A stretch of DNA of 11,151 nucleotides from Gammaproteobacteria bacterium (GTDB lineage Bacteria; Pseudomonadota; Gammaproteobacteria; Chromatiales; Chromatiaceae): assembly GCA_019136395.1 (NCBI GenBank), contig JAGVUH010000546.1, forward strand, positions 1 to 11,151, written 5' to 3'. Below are positions 1-8,000 of this stretch, piece after piece. The notes under the pieces are model-generated. The model searched no databases. It saw only the letters and a program-made list of their open reading frames with translations, and was not told the origin of the DNA. Within the stretch, counting starts at the first letter, position 1. The number at the start of each line of letters is the position of its first letter. Made by a program: the position numbers and the translations under genes.

Positions 1-2219
1 CCCGCCACCGGCAAGGTCAGCGGCGCCTCGGTACTGGCCAACTCCACCCGGTTACGCCCGGCCTGCTTGGCGCGATAGAGGGCCGTGTCCGCCAGCTTGA
101 GCAGGTCCTTGCCCAGCCGGCCGTGGCCGGGAAAGACCGCCACGCCGATGGAGATGGTGATCGTCGGCAGCACCTGCCCCCGGTGTTGCACGGACAGTTG
201 GCTGACGGCGAGGCGGAACCGGTCAAGGCGCTTGGCCGCCTGGTCAACCCCAAGCTCTGGCAGCACCAGCACGAACTCCTCGCCACCGTAGCGGCAGGCG
301 ACATCGCTGCCCAGGCGGAAACCCAGCATCAGGTTAGCGACTTCCTTGAGCACCGCGTCGCCGGCGTCGTGGCCGTAGTTATCGTTGTAGGGCTTGAAAA
401 AGTCGATGTCGAAGATGGCCACGGCCAAGGGCTTGTCGATGCGGGTCATGCGCATGAGTTCGCGCTCCAGGGACTCCTCCATGAAGCGGCGATTGTAGAG
501 CCCGGTGAGGGGGTCACGGATGGACAATGCGTGCAGGCTCTCGCGCAGCCGTAGGTTGGCGAGGGCCAGGCTAATGCTATCGGCGGCCGCCACGGCCAGG
601 TGCTGGGTCCGTTCCCGTCGCTCGGGCTGGCTGTCGCCGCCATCCACGAGGAGGTGGATGATGCCCAGTACCGTCCCCTGGGCCTGAAGGGGGATGCAGA
701 TGTAAGGCCGCTCGCCCGTGCCGAGGTAATGGCACGGGGGGTTGATGCTGTCCCCAAAGCCGCGGGCGTGCGGGTGGCCACGGCGCAGGGCCCAGCAGTT
801 GGCGGGGTCGATGGTGGCGCCGGTATTGGCCGGGGGAACGCCCCACGCGCCGACCTCCTCCAGGAGGTTGCCCCCGGCATTGAGGAGGTAGCAGCGCCCC
901 GAGGACCCGGCGAACAGCCGTTCCAGGGTGGCGAGGATGATGGGGTGGGCCTCGTCGATGACCGAGCAGCTCTGCAGGAGACCAGTCATCTGGCCCAGCA
1001 GCAGGACCTCCTGGTTGGTCCGCTCCAGTTCCTGCTGGGAGTGCTTGAGCGCGGTGACGTCGCGGGCGGCGGCGAAGATCCCCGCCACCCGCCCCGTGTC
1101 GTCCTCATAGACGCTGGCGTTGTAGAGCACGTCCAGCACCCGGCCCGAGGCGTGGCGCAGGGCCAGGGGGTAGTCCTTGACCCGCCCCTGGAAGAAGACC
1201 CGCTGATAGCCGGCGCGGGCCTGGGCGGGGTCGGTGAAGTAATCGGAGAAGTCGGTGCCGATGAGTTGCTCGCGGGGGATGCCGGTGGCCTCCTCGGTGG
1301 CGCGGTTGACATCCATGATCTTGCCCTCCGCACTGATGGTCACCAAGGGGTCCAGGCTGGCCTCGAGCAGGCTGCGGGCGTAATGGGAGCTGGCGCCCAG
1401 TTCGGCCGTGCGCGCCGCCACCTGGCCCTCCAGATCGGCGGTGAGGGCGCGATAGCGCTGCTCGCTGTCAAGCAGTTTGCGTTCCGCCTCCTTGAGGGCG
1501 GTGATGTCGGTGACCAGGGCCAGAAAGCCGGTCGGCTCCCCCTGGGCGTCGCGCAGCAGGGCGCCGGAGACCTGGGCGTAGACGACACCCCCGTCCTGCC
1601 GACGATAGCGCTTCTCATAGATACCGTTCGCTTCGCCGCGCAGGAGCTGTTCCCGTTGGCGTTGATCCTCGCCCCAGTCCGTGGGCCAGATAATGTCCTG
1701 GAGCGACTTGCCCCGTAAGGCCTCCGGGTCGTAACCGATGATCTGGCAGAAGCGGTCGTTGAACCGCGTCAGGCGGCCTTGGAGGTCGGTCTCGCCCACG
1801 CCGGCCAGGCCTTGCTCGATGAGGGCCCCCAAGCGTTGCTCCCCCGCCTGACGGCCGGCCACCTCCCGCGCCTGCAACAGGGCCTCCTCCTGTTGCTGCC
1901 GCGCGGTGACGTCTTCAACGAAGCCGTAGAGGAAGGGCTCGCCGGTGGCGGGGTCCGGCTGTTCGCTGAAGGTGAGGATGCCGGTCCACAGACTGCCGTC
2001 CCGACGCCGGTAGCGATTCTCGAAGGTCTTCCAGGTGCCGATGCCCCGTTCGAGTTCCTGGACCTGCCCCGGCCGCCGGCTGGGGTCGGCGTATACGGCC
2101 TCGGCGATGGAGGAGCGGTTGACCGTAGCGATGGCCTCGGCGGGGGAGTCGAAGCCGAGCATGGCGGCCAGGGCCGGGTTGACGTAGACGAACTTACCCG
2201 CCGGGGTGGACTTGAACAT
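1..2219 (-). CDS. PAS-PAS-PAS-GAF-GGDEF diguanylate cyclase (3' end outside window; 5' end frameshifted)
   Basis: Probable cytoplasmic sensor enzyme making the second messenger c-di-GMP from two GTP. Counting from the ATG at 2219, 739 codons are visible. PAS1 is at about residues 1-105, PAS2 at 128-245, PAS3 at 280-400, GAF at 412-560 and GGDEF at 565-735. The cyclase domain opens with DPLTGLYNRR (D569), has the metal-binding FDIDFFKPYNDNYGHDAGD segment, and has an intact GGEEF signature (645-649; bases 273-287). The usual inhibitory RxxD five residues before GGEEF reads LGSD, so product inhibition at that site is probably lost. No membrane segment is seen. The visible part runs to ALYRAKQAGRNRV plus 17 residues, so the stop should lie shortly beyond base 1. 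The ATG at 2219 falls inside the first PAS domain (before it: RFENVPIG), and an in-frame stop sits at 2313-2315. The real N-terminus is therefore probably the out-of-frame piece starting at 2437. Domain calls are firm; the start is not. Confidence 0.9.
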   Translation of the reverse strand, partial: MFKSTPAGKFVYVNPALAAMLGFDSPAEAIATVNRSSIAEAVYADPSRRPGQVQELERGIGTWKTFENRYRRRDGSLWTGILTFSEQPDPATGEPFLYGFVEDVTARQQQEEALLQAREVAGRQAGEQRLGALIEQGLAGVGETDLQGRLTRFNDRFCQIIGYDPEALRGKSLQDIIWPTDWGEDQRQREQLLRGEANGIYEKRYRRQDGGVVYAQVSGALLRDAQGEPTGFLALVTDITALKEAERKLLDSEQRYRALTADLEGQVAARTAELGASSHYARSLLEASLDPLVTISAEGKIMDVNRATEEATGIPREQLIGTDFSDYFTDPAQARAGYQRVFFQGRVKDYPLALRHASGRVLDVLYNASVYEDDTGRVAGIFAAARDVTALKHSQQELERTNQEVLLLGQMTGLLQSCSVIDEAHPIILATLERLFAGSSGRCYLLNAGGNLLEEVGAWGVPPANTGATIDPANCWALRRGHPHARGFGDSINPPCHYLGTGERPYICIPLQAQGTVLGIIHLLVDGGDSQPERRERTQHLAVAAADSISLALANLRLRESLHALSIRDPLTGLYNRRFMEESLERELMRMTRIDKPLAVAIFDIDFFKPYNDNYGHDAGDAVLKEVANLMLGFRLGSDVACRYGGEEFVLVLPELGVDQAAKRLDRFRLAVSQLSVQHRGQVLPTITISIGVAVFPGHGRLGKDLLKLADTALYRAKQAGRNRVELASTEAPLTLPVA

Positions 2220-2240
2220 GCCGATGGGGACGTTCTCGAA

Positions 2241-2437
2241 GCGGGATCGGGTTCCTGCGCTGGGCGCCGCGCTCTCGCCCGCGCCTCGTCCGGGTAGCGG
2301 GCAACTTCCAGGTCAGGTTCCAGGAGAGGCAGGTCGCTCGCCGTGGTCGGCGGCGCCGCGACGTCCAGCAACTGGCGCGGCGGCGGTGAAGGGGGTTGGT
2401 GATGGGCGCCGGTCGTCGGTGGCTGTGATCTGGGCAT
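2241..2437 (-). pseudogene. N-terminal piece of the GGDEF gene in a different frame
   Basis: An ATG at 2437 has an excellent Shine-Dalgarno (AAGGAAG, 2444-2450, 6 nt spacing). It opens a frame coding about 65 residues of Pro/Ala-rich leader ending in a charged stretch (LEPDLEVARYPDEARARA...). Such a stretch commonly precedes a first PAS domain. The frame then degenerates into Pro/Ser/Arg-rich nonsense, while the PAS sequence RFENVPIGMF continues in another frame. The switch must fall between the stop at 2313 and about 2240 and corresponds to loss of one base (or gain of two). No XXXYYYZ slippery heptamer is visible there, so a mutation or sequencing error is likelier than programmed frameshifting. 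If it is an error, the true gene runs from 2437 past the left edge as one protein. Confidence 0.65.
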
Positions 2438-2443
2438 CAGGAT

Positions 2444-2450
2444 CTTCCTT
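2444..2450 (-). promoter_or_regulatory. Shine-Dalgarno of the GGDEF gene
   Basis: AAGGAAG on the minus strand, 6 nt before the ATG at 2437. It supports 2437 as the original translation start even though that frame does not lead into the PAS domains. Confidence 0.65.
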
Positions 2451-2572
2451 TGCAGAGATTAAGTCCGGATGGAACCCCTCCCTGGCGTGTCATGGTCCCT
2501 TCTATACCCATAAATGTAGCCCATCTCCGGGGGCTGATGTCATGGCCCAGCATGGCTACCATCAGGCGGCAA

Positions 2573-2842
2573 TCAAGCGATGGCCTCAAGCCCCTTCTTC
2601 TGAATGACGGTCATGAGTCGTAAAGCTGGGCCGCCCGGTTTTTTAACGCCACGTTCCCATTCGGAGACAAGGTTGTTTGAAACATTGAGATAACGAGCAA
2701 ACACCGGCTGGGAGATACGCTCACGTTTCCGGAGCGCCTTGATCTCCTCGGGCGCGAGAACATGCACTGGCGTCAGGCATGCTTCATCGAATTCCCGCAT
2801 GGTCTGCTTGTCGACCGCGCCGATGTCGTGCAGGACCTCCAT
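2573..2842 (-). CDS. Orphan XRE-family antitoxin-like HTH protein, probably 5'-truncated
   Basis: An 89-residue protein with a Cro/C1-type helix-turn-helix at about residues 44-65 (SQPVFARYLNVSNNLVSEWERG region). It is preceded by the TMREFDEACLTPV element and ends in KKGLEAIA. This layout is typical of the DNA-binding antitoxin of RelE/HigB-type modules (HigA/NadS-like), which binds its toxin and represses its own operon. In such modules the toxin gene usually lies just upstream. Here there is none: upstream is the PAS/EAL scar, beginning within a few bases of the ATG. Relatives usually carry some 10-20 extra residues before the position of VLHDIGAVD. No Shine-Dalgarno precedes the ATG (upstream bases CTCACGCAACG). 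I infer that the toxin, promoter and first codons were lost in the same rearrangement. Expression is doubtful. The family call is firm; the partner is unknown. Confidence 0.75.
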   Translation of the reverse strand: MEVLHDIGAVDKQTMREFDEACLTPVHVLAPEEIKALRKRERISQPVFARYLNVSNNLVSEWERGVKKPGGPALRLMTVIQKKGLEAIA

Positions 2843-2844
2843 CG

Positions 2845-2969
2845 TTGCGTGAGAGCGAGGCGCGCTATCGCAGCATTTTCGACAGCGTCATCGATGCCAT
2901 CTTCATTATCTGTATTCACCGCCCCTGGCGGCGAAGGACCTTGAGGAATGGTGGCGGGGACAAGTTTAG
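2845..2969 (+). pseudogene. Scar of a PAS...EAL gene (start of PAS fused to EAL C-terminus)
   Basis: Reading from 2845 gives LRESEARYRSIFDSVIDAIFI, the opening of a PAS domain. From about 2907, shifted by two bases, it gives YLYSPPLAAKDLEEWWRGQV and a stop (2967-2969), the last residues of an EAL domain. Bases 2861-2906 match 9161-9206 of the PAS-GGDEF-EAL gene at 44 of 46 positions. Bases 2906-2933 are identical to 10755-10782 (28 of 28). Everything between, about 1.5 kb in the intact gene, is absent, and the join is out of frame. The final codons differ from that gene, so the parent was a paralogue rather than this very copy. The scar lies against the 5' end of the antitoxin gene. Confidence 0.85.
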
Positions 2970-3173
2970 TTCGGACGGGCGGGGTGATGCCCTGGGCCAC
3001 GGGCTGGGGCGGCGCCAGGCGCCGCGACCGGGGCCTTGAAGTGGGTTGAAGGACGCGAAGACTGACCCCTGCCCGTAGCCGCTTTAGATCCGCGGCCCTG
3101 CAGAAGCCCGGACCGACAGGGGAGCGGTCATGGGCTTCAGGGGCCAGGGATAATAGCGTCCTGCACGCGACCG
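2970..3173. other. Gene-free stretch with two inverted repeats
   Basis: No convincing gene is seen between the PAS/EAL scar and the DUF2252 stop. A perfect palindrome with one central base lies at 3009-3025 (GCGGCGCC-A-GGCGCCGC). A longer hairpin lies at 3094-3145. Neither is followed by a T-run. Confidence 0.5.
3094..3145. terminator. Long imperfect hairpin downstream of the DUF2252 gene
   Basis: Three stacked helices: GGCCC (3094-3098) with GGGCC (3141-3145), GAAGCCC (3103-3109) with GGGCTTC (3132-3138), and GACCG (3111-3115) with CGGTC (3125-3129), closed by a 9-nt loop. It begins 29 nt beyond the minus-strand stop at 3174, a plausible place for transcript ending or 3'-end protection. It lacks a U-tract on either strand, so an intrinsic terminator is only one possibility. 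Confidence 0.4.
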
Positions 3174-4601
3174 TCAGGACTCGTCGACCAGCAGGGCCTC
3201 CAGGCGCCCGCTCTTTATCCCTGCCACGAGCTGGGCATGGTCCGCTTCATTCTGCTCCGCGTAGGCCAGGGCGAAGGACCCGATCGCCTGATCGAAGGTG
3301 TCCTTTTGCCCCAGGTAACCGCTGATGGTCGCCGCGTCACCGGTCTTGGCATGGCTGCGCGCCAGGGTCCAGCCGCAGATCTCGGCGTAGTGCTTGAGCT
3401 GAATGGGCGTCACGTTTTCAATGGGCAGGGACATCTTCATGTCCCTGAGCTGACGGACATAAAAGTCCGTCATGGGGTTGTCCTTGCCGCCACCGACCCA
3501 GCCGAGGAAGATGTCGGTGGAGGAGTGCGTCAGCCGTTGACCATTGACAATTCTATGGCCTTGATTTTCATAGATACTCTTTCCGGCGTACGGGGCAAGA
3601 ACCGACTCTCGCGCCTCCTTGATCTGCAGGATCAGGGGGTGGCCATCGTTGTCATAGGCCAAGGCCACGTAACAGCGGGTCCCCACGCTGCCGACGCCGA
3701 CCACCTTGAGCGCGAAGTCTTCCAGGTGGTAACGATCCAGGAGTACCCGACGATCGTCCGACAGCGTCATCCGGTATTCCTTCATGCCTTGCTGGATATT
3801 CCGTTCCACGGCGGGATCGGCGACGTGGTAGATGACCGGCGGTTGATCCACGAAGCGATGCTTGCCGGCGACGTCCGTGACCAGTTTCGGGAAGAGGTGT
3901 TCGATGGTGCGCTGACGCGCCTTTTCCACCAGATCCTCGCGGAGTTTACGCGCCTTGTCATTGGGGGCTAACTCAATGAGTTTCCGGTCATCCAGGCGGT
4001 CATACCAGAGTTCGAGGGGACTCATGTCGGAGTAGAGGCGCAAATGCTCGCGATAGGCGCGAACGCATTCGACCGCTGCCTCCAGGGACTCGGCCTGGGT
4101 CATGCTCTGGTCGCGTCCCGCCACGATGAAACTGACCGCGAGACGCTTGACGTCCCATTCCCAAGGGGCGGGGAGGGTCTCGTCGAAGTCATTGATATCA
4201 AAAACTAGATTGCGTTCTGGCGTCGCGAAAAGACCAAAATTCAACAAATGACAGTCCCCACAGGCCTGCACCCGCTCGCCGGTGATCGGGGTCTGGGAGA
4301 GATCGTAGGCCATGAGGGCGGCGGCCCCCCGCAGAAAGGTGAAGGGGCTTACCACCATGCGGCCATAGCGCAGGGGAATGAGATCAGGAATCCGGCCCTG
4401 ATTTGACTCCTCCAGGAGGTCGATGACGTTGCGCCGATTTTCCGGGGGGGACCAGGCCGCGTGGCTCTCGAGGGGGACCCGCTCGCGCAGGGCCTTGCCC
4501 GCCGCGAGCCGTTCGTCCCGCGAACGCAGGGGTTTACTGTCAAAACTGAGCGCGGAGTTGTCCACCAACGTATCATCCGCTTGAGCCTGGGCTGGGTTCA
4601 T
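3174..4601 (-). CDS. DUF2252 domain-containing protein
   Basis: A 475-residue soluble protein that fits the DUF2252 family over most of its length; the biochemical role is not established. Numbering from the chosen ATG, hallmark segments are IPLRYGRM (about 75-82), FTFLRG (87-92), GDCHLLNFG (115-123, with D116, H118, N121) and FDINDFDET (134-142). The last two resemble the acidic/His catalytic and metal-binding elements of kinase-like phosphotransferase folds, which is an inference only. No signal peptide or membrane helix is seen. The frame is open upstream to 4754, with other ATGs at 4634 and 4610. I chose 4601 because AGAGGA (4610-4615) sits 8 nt before it and the family similarity begins later. 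It appears to be a single-gene unit, divergent from the channel gene at 5023. Its GC content is in line with the high-GC flanks. Confidence 0.9.
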   Translation of the reverse strand: MNPAQAQADDTLVDNSALSFDSKPLRSRDERLAAGKALRERVPLESHAAWSPPENRRNVIDLLEESNQGRIPDLIPLRYGRMVVSPFTFLRGAAALMAYDLSQTPITGERVQACGDCHLLNFGLFATPERNLVFDINDFDETLPAPWEWDVKRLAVSFIVAGRDQSMTQAESLEAAVECVRAYREHLRLYSDMSPLELWYDRLDDRKLIELAPNDKARKLREDLVEKARQRTIEHLFPKLVTDVAGKHRFVDQPPVIYHVADPAVERNIQQGMKEYRMTLSDDRRVLLDRYHLEDFALKVVGVGSVGTRCYVALAYDNDGHPLILQIKEARESVLAPYAGKSIYENQGHRIVNGQRLTHSSTDIFLGWVGGGKDNPMTDFYVRQLRDMKMSLPIENVTPIQLKHYAEICGWTLARSHAKTGDAATISGYLGQKDTFDQAIGSFALAYAEQNEADHAQLVAGIKSGRLEALLVDES

Positions 4602-4896
4602 CTGGTGCATCCTCTCAGGGATTGGCTGTTTCATGAGGGCGTGGGGATGGCCGGCAGCCGTCGAACGGAGCCGAAGCCGGATACAGGGTTTGCGCTCTTG
4701 GCTGCGCGAATCGTCAAGGATAAACCGCAGCACGACACTGAGTTTGGAAGTCATGATCGGGCCGGATTAGCCGTTGACGGGGCTGAAGGGCAATCCGATA
4801 GATTATGCAAGACACGGAGGTTAGGCAATGCAGAATCTTCGCATCAGGTTCCAATTGTCCTAGGATAGAGAGGGAACAAGGATTAAGTCAACGCGG

Positions 4897-4933
4897 CCCG
4901 TGGGTAGCCATTAAACGGCCATTTACCCGCGGG
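4897..4933. repeat. 10-bp inverted repeat upstream of the channel-gene promoter
   Basis: CCCGTGGGTA (4897-4906) pairs with TACCCGCGGG (4924-4933), nine Watson-Crick pairs and one G-T. The intervening 17 nt contain a further GCC/GGC pairing. It ends 17 bp before the -35 box, so it could be an operator or a hairpin, but no regulator can be named. Confidence 0.45.
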
Positions 4934-4949
4934 GGACGGCAAACGCCAT

Positions 4950-4978
4950 TTGAAATATCCGCCTATTTAGGCTATACA
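4950..4978 (+). promoter_or_regulatory. Sigma70-like promoter of the SBP-MscS gene
   Basis: TTGAAA (4950-4955), a 17-nt spacer and TATACA (4973-4978). This matches the sigma70 consensus at 5 of 6 and 4 of 6 bases with ideal spacing. Transcription would start near 4985, giving a leader of about 38 nt before the ATG at 5023. Confidence 0.6.
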
Positions 4979-5022
4979 CCCCGGCCGCGGTTATCACCCC
5001 CTCTTATCCTCCTGTCACGCGC

Positions 5023-8000
5023 ATGAAATATATCATCCCCACGATAGTGTTTATCCTGCTGGTCCTGGCCGCCAGCTTCCACTTTCAGCAAGACCCCCCC
5101 CTGGTGGTCAGCGTGGGTTGGTATGAGCATCACCCCCTCACCACCCGTGACCCCGAGACGGGTCAACCAAAGGGCTTTTACCATGACCTGCTCGACGAAA
5201 TAGCCAAGCGCGAAAATCTGATTATCGAATATATCGAAACACCCCGCGGCAAATACCTGGATAAGTCCCATAACGCCGAGAAGCTGATGATGGCGATGCC
5301 CATCGTCATTTCTGACGATCGGCGCAAGCTTGTCGATTTTTCATGGCCGGTGAGCGAAATCACGCGGCAATTGGCTGGCCGGGCGAGTCTCCTCGACCCA
5401 CAGGGTGGTATCGACCTGACGGAAAAGCTCGTTGCCAATCTTCAGGGAACCTACCGCATGAGTATCTTGGAGGATTGGCTGGAAAAAAAATGGATCGGCG
5501 GGATTGTCGCCTTTGAGACATCGCAGGAGATGATCGACGCCCTGCTGAAAGGAGAGGTTGACTTTATCTATGACGAATCCGAATTTATCGACAGCCTCAC
5601 CAAACACTATCCGGGAATGTTCCAGATCCTGAATGACGACAAATTGACGGCGCCCTTGGGTTATAAGGCTTTTCCATTACCTCGGGGTGAAGTTGAACTA
5701 TTGAACAGGATCAATGACGGCATGCGCGAGATCATGGATGACGGAACCTATACCCGGTTATATCGCCACTATTTTCTCCAGGAGGCTAACCAGGAACTGA
5801 CTCGGCAAACGACGACTGACTCTCCCCAGGAGCGTTTGCCAGCCATCGAAATTAACGAAGTCAACAACGCGCGCGTGATTTTGAATGATTATTTCAACGC
5901 GATATCCAATGATTCGGACGAGTCATTGGCGCGGGAAAGGTCCGGGCTGGTGGATCAGTTTATCCAGGAGGGCCGGCGTGAATTCGATGACAAACTCCTT
6001 CGCGCGCAGGTCCGCTTTAATGAGTTGCTACTGTTGATTAAGGGGCAGCCAAAAGACGCTCCTTACTTCTCGGCCTTCTATTATCACCAGATTTACGATC
6101 TCCTGGATTCTTTCCAGCAAATGCGTGCCAGTATCGAGAGTTACCGTCACAAGTTCGAGGCGGAAAACAACCAGACGCATAACAACATCCAGATGATCAG
6201 GCAGTTGGACATCCCCGATCCCGACTTGCAATGGCGAAAGCGCTGGGTGGAAACGAATTTTGATCAGGTGCTCGACACCCAGGCCCGCTGGATGGGCCGG
6301 ATAGATGAAACCCTCAGAAAAACGGTTGAGTTCCAGGCCCTGCTCGAAGAGACCATGCAACGGGCCGAGCGGGATAGTTTTGAAAACTACCGGCAATATT
6401 ATTTCCAGCGCTTCAATTTTTTTGGCAACACCAGCGGCCTGGGCAGCTTCAAGTATCAGTGGGTGGAATTACTCCGCAGTCTCCAGGACTGGGCCGCCAA
6501 TTTACCCACTCAGGTTGAGGTCGTCATTCCGGGTGCCTCCTGGTTGCTCAAGTTGTTCATGATCCTGCTGGGCTGCACCCTCGCCGCCCTAGCCTTCGCC
6601 TATTGGGCGCGTCGCCGGAGTCCTATATTATTCAGACGATTTCTGATTCCTTATCTCAGTGCCGGCTTGGGCATCTTTTTCGCGATCAGTGCCCAGATCC
6701 TCCCCATGATCTATTACAACCTGTTCGCCTCGCTGTACCTGTTTTCCTTTACCCTGGCCATCATGGTAGCGGTATGGAAATTGCGCAAAGTCGCCCTCTG
6801 TACCCTTGAGACCGATCCCCTGGTGGTCTCGATCTTTAGTCTGCTGGCGATCGACCTGCTCCTCGTGTTTCTGGCTCCACCGCTGGTCGTATTGGCCGGC
6901 CTGGTGGTCCTGACGGTCCTCAACCTACTCTGGCTGGTTTATTGCTATCGCAAACTCCGGGTTTATCGCCGGCAGGAAATCGCTATCCTGCTTTCCATCA
7001 GCGGTCTCATCTGGCTGGGTTCGGGTATTACCGCCTGGCTGGGCTACCTTTACCCCGCCATGTTCATTGCGGTAATCGGTCAATTTAGTTTCATGGTCAT
7101 TTACGCTGGTTTGATATTCAGCCATTCCTTGCTCCAGGTGGCCAGGAATCTCGCGATTTCCCACCCATTGTTCACCAGCTTTATCTCCACTTTCCTGATC
7201 CCATCCGTCTGGCTCGGCCTGCTATTGGGTGCCATTTTCTGGTCAGCCATCATCTTCAACGGTGACTGGCTGTTCGTGGAAATGTACAACGTGGATTTGC
7301 TTCCTGATTTACCAATGGATATCAGTCTGCGTCTCCTGCTGAATCTGATCCTGGCGGGCCTGCTGATCAATTTCCTCCTGCACTGGATCAATGTCCTTAT
7401 AAGAATTCTCGGGGAGGGCTATGATCTTGATCTGGTATCGATCAATTCCACCTACCTGGTCGTCCGTTACCTGGTGTGGATACTCTTCTCGGTCATCAGC
7501 CTGGCCTCACTCAATATTGCCTGGGAAAACCTCAAATGGATCATTGGCGGACTGAGCGTCGGCTTTGGCTTCGCCCTCAAGGATGTGCTGGAGAATTTCT
7601 TCGCCGGCATCATCATCCTGATCGGAAAACAGGTTCGCCCCGGGGATACCATCGAATTCGGTTCCGTCTATGGCAAGGTGGCGAAAATCAACATCCGTGC
7701 CACCTTTATCAAGACGGAGGACAACGCCCTCATCGCCATGCCCAACAGCCAGATTGTCTCCAAGGAGTTTCGGAATTGGACCCTGAATGGCGATCAACGC
7801 CGTCAGGAAGTCGAGATCATCCTCGCCGGTCAGACCGACATTCAATGGGCCAGACAGATCATGCTGGAGGCCATGAACTCATGCGCCATCGTCCTGAAGG
7901 ATCCGGCCGCCGATGTCCTGTTCATGCGCTACCACGACAACGATATCCTGTTGCGGGCTCGTTTCTGGATCCAGGTGCCCTTACGCACCAAGTCCATCAG

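Larger units (their letters stand above)
4602..5022. other. Divergent intergenic region between DUF2252 and channel genes
   Basis: This stretch should hold promoters for both divergent genes. For the minus strand I see only a weak candidate: TTGCCT (4823-4828) and CATAAT (4802-4807), 15 nt apart. For the plus strand there is a much better promoter at 4950-4978 and an inverted repeat at 4897-4933. No gene of its own is supported; the short frames here lack RBSs and family features. Confidence 0.5.

Noticed and set aside
600..1718. A 372-codon plus-strand frame
   Set aside because: It is antisense to the PAS/GAF/GGDEF gene, whose minus-strand reading gives continuous PAS and GAF domains. The plus-strand product is Gly/Ala/Val-rich without motifs.
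2240..2313. Programmed frameshifting between the leader frame and the PAS frame
   Set aside because: No slippery heptamer and no convincing downstream pseudoknot were seen in the overlap; mutation or sequencing error is simpler.
2773..3000. A 75-codon minus-strand frame as the missing toxin upstream of the antitoxin
   Set aside because: Its sequence is antisense to the PAS/EAL scar and overlaps the antitoxin gene in another frame. It has no RelE/HigB-like features.
3237..3971. A 244-codon plus-strand frame
   Set aside because: Antisense shadow of the DUF2252 gene, which has the conserved family motifs on the minus strand.
4602..4754. Longer N-terminus for the DUF2252 protein starting at 4754, 4634 or 4610
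   Set aside because: The extra residues are Arg/Ser-rich without family similarity and none of these ATGs has a properly spaced Shine-Dalgarno. The ATG at 4601 has AGAGGA at 8 nt.
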